A stretch of DNA of 64,000 nucleotides from Cohnella fermenti. GTDB lineage: Bacteria > Bacillota > Bacilli > Paenibacillales > Paenibacillaceae. The notes under the pieces are model-generated. The model was not told the origin of the DNA, searched no databases, and saw nothing but the letters and a program-made list of their open reading frames with translations. The stretch lies in assembly GCF_004801405.1 (NCBI RefSeq), contig NZ_SSOB01000019.1:1-64000 (forward strand), written 5' to 3'. The position numbers were made by a program, and so were the translations under genes. This document shows, in pieces, positions 8,659-15,874 of the stretch; position 1 is the stretch's first letter; the number at the start of each line of letters is the position of its first letter.

Positions 8659-9639
8659 TTGAGCCAGCGAATACCGCCCCCCAGCTATCAAGTCGTCTCG
8701 CATCCGATCGGCTCCGATCGGATCGCACCCAATCCAACCGCATCCAATCCAACCGTATCCAATCCGACAGTACCCAGTCCGGCCGCATCCAATCCGGTTG
8801 CCTCCGTTCCGGGGCGGCGGGACGAGCCGCTGTCCGTCCTGTTCGCCGGCGAGAGCCAGACGAGACCCGAGCACAAGGTCGGGCCCAAGGTCGTCGATTA
8901 TTACCTGCTTCACCATGTGATCTCCGGACGCGGCGTCTTCGTCAGCGGCGAGCGGCGGGACGAGCTCGGAGCCGGGCAGAGCTTCCTCATTCATCCGGGC
9001 CGCCTCGTCAGCTACGAATCCGACCGGGACGAGCCTTGGCGCTATCGCTGGCTGGCGTTCTCCGGCCCGCTCGCGGACGAGCTCGTGCGGCAGGCGGGCC
9101 TGCCTCCCGAAGCTCCGGTAGCGGACACCGGCGCAAGCCCGGCGCCTTCGGCCTGCTTCGAAGCGATCTTCGAAGCGTTCCGGCTGAAGCGCGGCTCCGC
9201 CTCCCTGTTCGCCGCCGGCCAGCTCCACCTGCTGCTCGCGGAGCTGAAGGAAGCGCAGGCGGAGGAACGTCCCGCGCCGCTTCGCCCGGAATCGCACGGC
9301 GAGGAGCTCGTCCGGCGGGTGATCGGCTACCTGTCCACCCAGTATCCCGAAGCGGTGACGATCGAGTCGATGTCCGAGTCGCTCGGGTACAACCGGGCTT
9401 ATTTATCCCGGGTGTTCAAGCGGCATACGGGACTGACGCCGATCGCCTTCCTGACGCGGACGCGCATCGACCACGGCCGCCGCCTGCTGCGCGAGCGGCC
9501 GGAGCTTACCGTCGAGCAGATCGCCTCCTCCGTCGGCTATCCGGATGCCCTCTACTTCTCGAAGCAATTCCGCAAGCGCTGCGGCGAGACGCCGACCGAG
9601 TACCGGGCGGCGGTCTCGATACCGGGCCCGAAGACATAG
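8659..9639 (+). CDS. AraC family transcriptional regulator, likely of gal genes
   Basis: A 326-residue regulator. An AraC-type cupin sensor domain (HHVISGRGVFVSG, GQSFLIHPGRLVSYE) is followed by a two-helix-turn-helix AraC domain in the last ~95 residues (SLGYNRAYLSRVFKRHTG and SSVGYPDALYFSKQFRK). The TTG at 8659 is chosen because GGAGG ends nine bases before it. Near the N-terminus is a low-complexity stretch rich in Asn-Pro-Thr/Ser repeats, written by imperfect ATCCAATCC repeats at 8700-8810. It is divergent from galKET, so galactose-responsive control of that operon is likely but inferred. Confidence 0.85.
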   Translation: MSQRIPPPSYQVVSHPIGSDRIAPNPTASNPTVSNPTVPSPAASNPVASVPGRRDEPLSVLFAGESQTRPEHKVGPKVVDYYLLHHVISGRGVFVSGERRDELGAGQSFLIHPGRLVSYESDRDEPWRYRWLAFSGPLADELVRQAGLPPEAPVADTGASPAPSACFEAIFEAFRLKRGSASLFAAGQLHLLLAELKEAQAEERPAPLRPESHGEELVRRVIGYLSTQYPEAVTIESMSESLGYNRAYLSRVFKRHTGLTPIAFLTRTRIDHGRRLLRERPELTVEQIASSVGYPDALYFSKQFRKRCGETPTEYRAAVSIPGPKT

Positions 9640-9721
9640 ACGCTTAAGCGGCATGAAGCTCCCCCTCCCCTTAATAGACTAGAGCATAAGCTTCCGGCGA
9701 AAAAAAAGGAGTTGGAGCGGC

Positions 9722-10120
9722 ATGGGACAGGTTCAGTGGGCAATCGAATCCGTTACGATCGAGAGGTTGCCGAGCGAGGTATACGACTATGCGAGCAACC
9801 CGGCGAACTTCGCCGAGTGGGCCGTCTCCTTCTGCCGGTCCGTGCGGCAGAGCGGCGGGCAGTGGCGCATCGAGACGCCGGAGGGAGAGCTGGCGCTTCG
9901 CTTCGCGGAGCCGAATCCGTACGGCATTCTGGATCATTATGTCCGCGGGGAAGTCGGACCGGAGCGGCCAAGCCACGCCCGCGTCGTCTCCTCCGGCGCG
10001 GGAAGCCGGGTCATCTTCACGGTGTTCCGGGCCGTCGACCCGCGCGATCGCGTCTATGCGCTCGACTGCCGCGATGTGAAGGCGGACCTTCTCGCTCTGA
10101 AGCGGGCGCTGGAGCGGTGA
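9722..10120 (+). CDS. SRPBCC (START-like) family protein
   Basis: A 132-residue protein with the START/Bet v1-like SRPBCC pattern. The opening strand is followed by PSEVYDYASNPANFAEWA, then a glycine-rich strand region and a C-terminal amphipathic helix (DVKADLLALKRALER). Members bind hydrophobic ligands or act as polyketide cyclases; the ligand is unknown here. AAGGAG and GGAG precede the ATG. The hairpin repeat array begins 45 bases after its stop. Confidence 0.8.
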   Translation: MGQVQWAIESVTIERLPSEVYDYASNPANFAEWAVSFCRSVRQSGGQWRIETPEGELALRFAEPNPYGILDHYVRGEVGPERPSHARVVSSGAGSRVIFTVFRAVDPRDRVYALDCRDVKADLLALKRALER

Positions 10121-10164
10121 CGGGCGCGATGACGGGTACCGCCGTTGCCGCGAGCGGGCGTCGG

Positions 10165-10421
10165 CACCCTTGCGCAGGCCCAAATGTCGGTTTTTCCAAC
10201 ATTCGGCGGGGCGTCGCACCTTCGCACAGGCCCAAATGTCGGTTTTTCCGACATTCGGCGGGGCGTCGCACCTTCACACAGGCTCAAATGTCGATTTTTC
10301 CGACATTCAGCGGGACATCGCACCCTTGCGCAGACCCGAATGTCGGTTTTTCCGACATTCGGCGGGACATCACACCCTTGCGCAGACCCAAATGTCGGTT
10401 TTTCCGACATTCGGCGGCGGA
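10165..10421. repeat. Five tandem 52-bp repeats, each with a hairpin
   Basis: Five consecutive units with an exact 52-base period (aligned cores begin at 10182, 10234, 10286, 10338, 10390). Each contains inverted arms AATGTCGG and CCGACATT around a T5 loop, then a CGGCGGG(A/G)C spacer and a CACCCTTGCGCAGA-like linker. Copies 2, 4 and 5 have perfect stems; copies 1 and 3 each have one change. The array fills the space between the SRPBCC gene and the serine hydrolase gene. There are no unique spacers, so it is not a CRISPR. Confidence 0.9.
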
Positions 10422-10465
10422 GGCGATTATTAACATTCACGCGCACCAGGAGGACAACGACAACG

Positions 10466-11431
10466 ATGAACTGGACGACACTTCACGACGAGCTTAAGCT
10501 TCTCGACCTGCGCTGCTGCCTTATCCGCGTTCGCGGCGAGCCCGTCTTCGAGCATGAACGCGAGACCGGCGCTTCGGCGGCGGTCGCCAACATTCACTCC
10601 GTGACCAAAAGCTTCCTGTCCGCGCTCGTCTGCATCGCGATGGACCGCGGGCTGCTGCCGGGACCGGACGCTCTCGCTTCGGCGTTCTTCCCTCGGCTTG
10701 CCCAGGACGAGGATGAGCGCAAACGCCGCATCACGCTGGAGCAGTTGCTCACGATGTCGGCCGGCTTCGAATGGACCGAGTTCGGCGGCCGCCATTCGTT
10801 CCGCCGAATGACCGCTTCGCCGGACTGGACCGCCTTCGTGCTGGATCTCCCGCTGATGGACAAGCCGGGCACGCGCATGACATACAACTCCGGCATCTCG
10901 CAGCTATTGTCCGCGCTCCTCGCCGAAGCGGCCGGGATGTCCGTCGCCCGCTTCGCGGAACGGCACCTGTTCGGCCCGCTCGGCATCGAATCGTACGAGT
11001 GGGAAACCGACCCGCAGGGCGTGCACACCGGAGGCTTCGGGCTTCATCTGCGCGCCGACGATCTCTTGAAGCTTGGCGAGCTCTACTTGCAGCGCGGGCG
11101 TTGGGACGGACGGCAGCTTGTCTCCGCGGAGCTTGCGCAGCGGTCCGTCCGCCCGGCGCTGCGCTCGCGGGACCATCGCGAAGGGTGGTACGCTTGGCAC
11201 TGGTGGAGCGACCGGTACACGGAGGATAGCCGCGTCGATGCCGCCTCCGCTTCCGGCGCGGCCGCCGGCATGGACTGCTTCTTCGCCCGCGGCTACGGCG
11301 GCCAATTCATCTACGTCGCGCCGGAGCGGGACGCCGTCGTTGTGCTGACGAACGACAGCCGCAAAAAGGACAAAATGCCGACGGACGTCTTCCGCCGCCA
11401 TATCGCCCCCCGGCTGCTGACGCTTGCCTGA
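10466..11431 (+). CDS. Serine hydrolase (beta-lactamase/class C-like family)
   Basis: A 321-residue serine hydrolase of the beta-lactamase/PBP4*/EstB superfamily. The nucleophile motif S-V-T-K lies in IHSVTKSFLSALV near residue 49, the Tyr-Asn-Ser motif in MTYNSGISQLLSALL near 135, and the third-box region is probably HTGG or GYGGQFIYV. No signal peptide is seen, so a cytoplasmic esterase-like role is more likely than antibiotic resistance. The ATG at 10466 follows AGGAGG. An open frame continues upstream into the hairpin array but is not conserved sequence. Confidence 0.85.
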   Translation: MNWTTLHDELKLLDLRCCLIRVRGEPVFEHERETGASAAVANIHSVTKSFLSALVCIAMDRGLLPGPDALASAFFPRLAQDEDERKRRITLEQLLTMSAGFEWTEFGGRHSFRRMTASPDWTAFVLDLPLMDKPGTRMTYNSGISQLLSALLAEAAGMSVARFAERHLFGPLGIESYEWETDPQGVHTGGFGLHLRADDLLKLGELYLQRGRWDGRQLVSAELAQRSVRPALRSRDHREGWYAWHWWSDRYTEDSRVDAASASGAAAGMDCFFARGYGGQFIYVAPERDAVVVLTNDSRKKDKMPTDVFRRHIAPRLLTLA

Positions 11432-11433
11432 CC

Positions 11434-11460
11434 TCGGCCGCGCCCTTGGCGCGGCCAAGG
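11434..11460 (+). terminator. GC-rich hairpin after the serine hydrolase gene
   Basis: A perfect 9-bp stem, GGCCGCGCC (11436-11444) with GGCGCGGCC (11448-11456), closes on a three-base loop just after the stop codon. No T-run follows, so intrinsic termination is plausible but not assured. Confidence 0.45.
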
Positions 11461-11567
11461 CCCCCCGCTGCTTCCTCGCTGTCCCTCTTTACATCCGCTC
11501 CGCTTTTTCCGATAATACACCTGCATGACCGAATAGAACGTTAGACCCCGTCCAAGGAGTGGACAGG

Positions 11568-13810
11568 ATGAAGCTTATGCCTCTGGCCCTGTTGGGCCTG
11601 TTTATCTTCGGCTTCGCGTCTGCGGCCTTCGCGTCGGACGGGCCGGGCTCGGCCTCGACCGCTTCGGCGGCCCGGGACTTGAGAGATTGGACCCCCCGCG
11701 AGGACGGGAACGTCTCCCTGGACGGAACTTGGGATCTGTATTGGAATAGGCTGTTGACGCCTTCGGAGTTCGCCGCAGGTACGCAGGCGGGCGCCGTTGC
11801 CGTCTCCGTTCCCGCGGAATGGAGAACCTATCGAATCGACGGGCGCCCGTTGTCCAATGAAGGCTACGCCACCTATCGCCTCCTGCTTCGGTTCGGGAAG
11901 CCGCAGCCGGGCAGCCGCTCGGCTTGTACGTCAACAACGTGGCGAGCGCCTATCGCCTGTGGGTCAACGGCGAGCCGCTGGACGGGAACGGAACGGTCGG
12001 CGCGAACGCCGCGGAGATGAAGCCGCGAACGTATCCGCGAGCCTACGTCTTCGTCCCGCGATCGGGCGACAACGAGCTTGTGCTTCAGGTGTCGAACTTC
12101 TCCCAGCGAACGGGCGGAATATGGGAAGGAATCGAGCTCGGAGACGCGGAGAGCATCGCGGGCCTGCAGCGGAACCGCATTGCGGTGTGGGCCTTCCTGA
12201 TCGGCTGCCTTCTTCTGATGTCCGCATTCTCCGTCCTGCTCTGCCTGCTGCGACGGCAAGAGAGCTCGGCCCTGTGGTTCGGCCTTATCTGCCTGGCCAT
12301 CGGCATCAGGTCCTCGCTGCTCGGCGAATCGTACGTGTACGCGCTGCTGCCCGGCCTATCCTGGGAATGGGGCGTGAAGCTGGAATACTTGTCGGAGATC
12401 GTCACCCTGCTGAGTCTGGCCGCGTTCGTGAACAAGCAGTATCCGCAGGAGGCGATCCGGCGCTTCCTGCCCGTCTCCGCGTTCGGGCTGGCCGGCTTCG
12501 GCGCCTTCGTGCTCGCCGCCCCCGCCAAGACATATACGCCGTTTATGGTTCCGTACGTCGTCGCGCTTCTGCTGCCTGTTTTCTGCTATGTGCTCTATGT
12601 CTACCTCCGCGCCGCGCTTCGCCGCCGTTCCGGCTCGCGCACCAATGCGATCGGCTTCGTCGTCTTCTTCGCGTCCGTCGTTCACGAGGTTCTCTACTAT
12701 ACCGGCTTCGTCCCGTTCGGAGGGCTCGTTCCGTTCGGCCTGCTGTTCTTCCTCGTCACCCAGTTGCTCAACCTCTCCCTGCTGTTCACGACGGCGATGA
12801 CCCGCTCGGAGAAGCTGTCGGACGAGCTGCGCCGCACGATCGAATCCCAGGAGGACACCATCCGCCGCAGAACCTCGTCTCTGGAGGCGCTCAACCGGAA
12901 GCTCGAGCAGGGCAACCGGGAGCTGACCCGAATCGAGGACATTCGCAGCTCGCTGCTCGCGGAGGTTCGCCACGACCTGTCGACGCCGGTCACGGCGATC
13001 AAAGGCTTCTCCAAAGCGATCCGCTCCGGCGTCATCCCGGCGGAGGAAGCTCCGGCCTATGCCGGCCGAATCTATGAACGCAGCCTCCTGTTGGAGAAGC
13101 TGATCGACGATGTGGTCGAGCTCAGCCAGCTTCGAACGGGGGAGAGCAAGTTCGAGTGGGCGGTCGTTCCGCTCCTGCCTCTTCTGCGCGAATGGCGGGA
13201 CCGTTACGCTGCCGAGACCGATGCCAAGGGAATCCGGCTGATTCTGGACGAGACCGGGCTTCCGGGACAGACGGCGTTCCCGACGCTCCCGACGGTGCCG
13301 GCGCCCTCGTCGCCCCCCGCGCTCGCGATGGAGAGCATCGCGGCAATGCTGGACCGCTACCGCTTCGAGCGGGTGTTCAGCAATCTGATCTCCAACGCGG
13401 TGAAGCATACGCCGCCGGGAGGACTTATCCGGATATGGGCCGAGTTCCGGCCGACCGGGGAGCCGGAGCGGAATGAAGGCTCGGCCAATGCGGAAGCTGC
13501 TGAAGCTTCGGACGCCCCCCAGGACTCCGGCTTGTTCGTCCTACACGTGACGGATACGGGAACGGGCATTCCGGAGGACGAGCTCTCCCGCATCTTCGAG
13601 CGCCGGTACCGCGTCGCCGGCGGCCCGCAGGCCGAGTCCGGCAGCGGCCTGGGCCTTGCGATCTGCCGGGAGATCGTGGCCCGCCACCGGGGCGAGATCA
13701 GCGTTCGCAGCCGGGTCGGCGAGGGGAGCGACTTCTATGTGGCGATCCCCGCCTCGACAGGCGCAGCCGCAGGCAACGACGAAACAGCCGAGGAGGCGAT
13801 GTACAGTTGA
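11568..13810 (+). pseudogene. 7TM-type sensor histidine kinase, split by a frameshift
   Basis: The gene starts at ATG 11568 (AAGGAG upstream) with a signal peptide, then a galactose-binding-like extracellular domain (DGTWDLYWNRLL near residue 50). Near 11909 the frame breaks, and the same domain resumes one frame over as YVNNVASAYRLWVNGEPL. After it come about seven membrane segments (7TMR-DISM type, ~12180-12810), a coiled coil, the phosphoacceptor box EVRHDLSTPVTAIKGF (~12970) and an HATPase domain (N box ~13385, GSGLGLAICREI ~13640). One extra G in the GGG at 11909-11911 would restore a single frame. The TGA overlaps the TTG start of the response regulator. It may be a real pseudogene or a homopolymer sequencing error. 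Confidence 0.8.
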
Positions 13811-14553
13811 CTGCTGTTTTGCTGATCGAAGACGATCCCGACATTCGGGAGCTCGTATTGATCTACTTAAGAAGAGAAGGCTACCGGGTCGATGCCGCAG
13901 CCGATGCGAAGCAGGGCCTGCGCCTATTCGACCGCCGCGCCTACGACCTGGTCCTGTCGGACATCATGCTGCCCGGCATGGACGGCCTTGAGCTGGCGCG
14001 GTCGATCCGCGAGCGCTCGGACGTGCCCATCATCTTCCTGACGAGCAAGAAGGAGCCCCAGGACATCGTAGCCGGCCTGCGGATCGGCGGCGACGATTAC
14101 GTGACGAAGCCGTTCGAGCCGGAGGTGCTCGTCGCCCGGGTGCAGGCGGGACTTCGCCGCTACCGCTCGGCTGGCCGCGCGGGCGATGCCCTCGGCGTCT
14201 GGACGGACGGGCGGCTTGCGGTCGACGCCAAGCGGCTTGAGGTTCGACGGGACGGCGAGCTCGTCGCTCTCCCCGCCAAGGAGCTTCAATTGCTGCTGCT
14301 TCTGCTTAAGCATCCCAATCAGGTGTTCGGCGTGACGCAGCTCTATGAGCGAATCTGGGGCATTGACGGGACAAGCGACGAGCGAACGGTTATGGTCCAT
14401 ATCCATCATCTGCGCAAGAAGATCGAGAGAGACCCGGCGAACCCGAAGTACGTCGAGACGGTCCGCGGCTTCGGCTACAAGTTCGGGGGCGGAGAGCGCC
14501 CGGCCGCGGCGGACGGCGAGAGTTCAACGACGAGCAGAATCGGCAAAGGCTAA
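13807..14553 (+). CDS. OmpR/PhoB-family response regulator
   Basis: A 248-residue regulator. The receiver domain carries the acidic pair in LIEDDPDIREL, the phosphoacceptor Asp in YDLVLSDIMLPGMDG near residue 52, and the Lys in DDYVTKPFEPE near 102. A linker leads to a C-terminal winged helix (LFGVTQLYERIWG-like segment, then DERTVMVHIHHLRKKIE). The start is TTG at 13807, overlapping the kinase stop. It should pair with the upstream kinase. It converges on the GG-leader peptide gene, and 11-bp direct repeats of the kind bound by this family lie at 14998-15019. Confidence 0.92.
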   Translation: MTAVLLIEDDPDIRELVLIYLRREGYRVDAAADAKQGLRLFDRRAYDLVLSDIMLPGMDGLELARSIRERSDVPIIFLTSKKEPQDIVAGLRIGGDDYVTKPFEPEVLVARVQAGLRRYRSAGRAGDALGVWTDGRLAVDAKRLEVRRDGELVALPAKELQLLLLLLKHPNQVFGVTQLYERIWGIDGTSDERTVMVHIHHLRKKIERDPANPKYVETVRGFGYKFGGGERPAAADGESSTTSRIGKG

Positions 14554-14631
14554 TTCGCAGTCTGGACGCCAGGATGCCAAGGCACCATGACGCCAGAACG
14601 CGAGAACGCCTGGACGACAGAATTCCAGAAC

Positions 14632-14671
14632 GCCAGAGACCCCCATGCCGATTGGCGCGGGGGTCTCTGGC
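14632..14671 (+). terminator. Hairpin between the response regulator and peptide genes
   Basis: A perfect 13-bp stem pairs GCCAGAGACCCCC (14632-14644) with GGGGGTCTCTGGC (14659-14671). It lies between convergent genes and could terminate both. No strong T-run follows. The surrounding 14560-14765 region is made of short imperfect repeats (GACGCCAGAA-like, then CTGGACTTGCC-like) with no coding signal. Confidence 0.55.
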
Positions 14672-14792
14672 ATTGCAGCGGTGGTGCCGGGCGCGGATTT
14701 TCCTGGACTTGCCTATACTTGCCTGGACTTTCCTGGATTTGCCCAGATGTGCCCGGATTTGGCCAAGCGAGCGTCGGCCTCCGTCGCTCTTC

Positions 14793-14951
14793 TTACGGCC
14801 GGATAACCACTTTCGTGACGATCGGACGGCTGCTTGTCTTCAGATCCCCGCCCTTGACGTCTTCCAGTTGCTTCTCCGTCAATTCCTGCTCCAAGTCATT
14901 CAGTTGCACGGATTCCGCCTCCGGCGGGTTCTTTTCCTGATTGTCGGCCAT
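14793..14951 (-). CDS. Double-glycine leader peptide (putative secreted peptide precursor)
   Basis: A 52-residue reading frame with an excellent ribosome binding site (GGGAGGGGAGG, eight bases before the ATG). Residues 17-35 form a classic double-glycine leader, including LNDLEQELTEKQLEDVKGG, of the kind cut by C39 peptidase exporters. Cleavage after Gly35 would release a 17-residue core, DLKTSSRPIVTKVVIRP. It has no cysteine, a basic character and four Ser/Thr residues. The gene lies 146 bases from, and divergent to, a gene pair encoding a PpiC-like protein and a C39/ABC exporter, which is strong context support. Whether the product is a bacteriocin, signal or modified peptide is unknown. 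No modification enzyme is seen apart from the PpiC-like protein. Confidence 0.75.
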   Translation of the reverse strand: MADNQEKNPPEAESVQLNDLEQELTEKQLEDVKGGDLKTSSRPIVTKVVIRP

Positions 14952-14997
14952 CTTCCGAACCTCCCCTCCCGAGAATGCGCCTAGCGTACCCGAGCCC

Positions 14998-15019
14998 GTT
15001 TAAGTTTCGTTTAACTTCT
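14998..15019. promoter_or_regulatory. Tandem 11-bp direct repeat, candidate response-regulator site
   Basis: Two adjacent 11-mers, GTTTAAGTTTC and GTTTAACTTCT, match at 8 of 11 positions and are spaced exactly one helical turn apart, as is usual for OmpR/PhoB-type regulators. They lie in the shared control region between the GG-leader peptide gene and the exporter operon. The neighbouring response regulator at 13807-14553 is the obvious candidate to bind here; that is inference. Confidence 0.5.
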
Positions 15020-15056
15020 GAGAAATAAAGCAATCGATTCGTTCCCGCCCCCATGC

Positions 15057-15062
15057 TAGAAT
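15057..15062 (+). promoter_or_regulatory. Putative -10 element of the exporter operon
   Basis: TAGAAT lies 36 bases before the TTG start of the PpiC-like gene. The hexamer 17 bases upstream (TCGATT at 15034) matches only half of the -35 consensus, consistent with an activated promoter. The direct repeats at 14998-15019 end 15 bases before this weak -35. Confidence 0.4.
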
Positions 15063-15097
15063 AGGGGCAACTTCGGACGAAGGCGAGGAACGAACCG

Positions 15098-15874
15098 TTG
15101 AGCCTCCACAAGATCATCTCCTTGAGCGCCGGAAGCCGCGCGATGACGCTCGGCGAGCTGCTGGGACGCCTGCGGATCGATGCGCCCCTGGCCGACCTCG
15201 AGCGGTGCCGCAGCGACCTCGCGGTCGAGAGCTGGGCCGAATCGCTCGGCATCGAAGCGGACAACGCCGCGCTCCAGCAAGCCGTCAACCGCTTCCGCAA
15301 GGAACGCGGACTGTTCACCGCCGCCAAGACAAGCGAATGGCTTGCAGAGCGGGGAGCGAGCTTCGAGCGATTGGTGTCCATCCTCCGCCCCGAGGCGCTG
15401 AAGCAAGCGTTGGCCGAGCGTCTCGTCAGCGACGAAGAGATCGAGCGGCACTTCCGGGAGTTCGCGCGCATGTACGACAAGGCCGAGCTCTCGGTGCTCT
15501 CGACCGGCCTGTTCGGAATTGCCCAGGAGCTGCGCTTCCGCTTGCAGGAGGGAGAGAGCTTCCACCTGCTGGCGCGCGAATATTCCTCCGACGAGGCGAC
15601 CGCCAGAGCCGGGGGCTACGCGGGTCTGGTCGGCCGGGAGGACCTGACGCCGGAAGCGGCCGCCGACGTCTTCGGCGCCGAGGCAGGCTCCGTTCTGGGC
15701 CCGTACGGGAAGAAGAACGAATACCTGCTTTATCTGGTGGAGAAGCTCTATCCGGCCGAGCTGAACGAGGCGGTCGAAGCCGACATTCGGAGCCGGCTGC
15801 TCCAGGACAAGCTTAACCATTACAGGCGGACGCTCGACGTTCGGGAACACTTCGGAAGCTTAGGCGAGGGATGA
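15098..15874 (+). CDS. PpiC/SurA-like protein of a peptide-maturation locus
   Basis: A 258-residue protein. The N-terminal ~115 residues are helical and SurA-like; residues ~125-235 resemble a parvulin peptidyl-prolyl isomerase domain (SDEEIERHFREFARMYDKAE, FHLLAREYSSDEATARAGGYAG, AGSVLGPYGKKNEYLLYLVE). It has neither signal peptide nor lipobox, so it should be cytoplasmic, unlike PrsA. PpiC-related cytoplasmic proteins are known beside exporters of leader-type peptides, where they probably chaperone or present the precursor. The TTG start follows GAGGAA. Its stop overlaps the exporter start as ATGA, so the two are coupled. Confidence 0.8.
   Translation: MSLHKIISLSAGSRAMTLGELLGRLRIDAPLADLERCRSDLAVESWAESLGIEADNAALQQAVNRFRKERGLFTAAKTSEWLAERGASFERLVSILRPEALKQALAERLVSDEEIERHFREFARMYDKAELSVLSTGLFGIAQELRFRLQEGESFHLLAREYSSDEATARAGGYAGLVGREDLTPEAAADVFGAEAGSVLGPYGKKNEYLLYLVEKLYPAELNEAVEADIRSRLLQDKLNHYRRTLDVREHFGSLGEG

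Noticed and set aside
10165..10421. Possible CRISPR array
   Set aside because: The units are contiguous with the same linker each time; there are no unique spacers and no cas genes in the window.
10145..10465. N-terminal extension of the serine hydrolase through the hairpin array
   Set aside because: The frame stays open only because the DNA is GC-rich; AGGAGG before the ATG at 10466 and family alignment both support the shorter protein.
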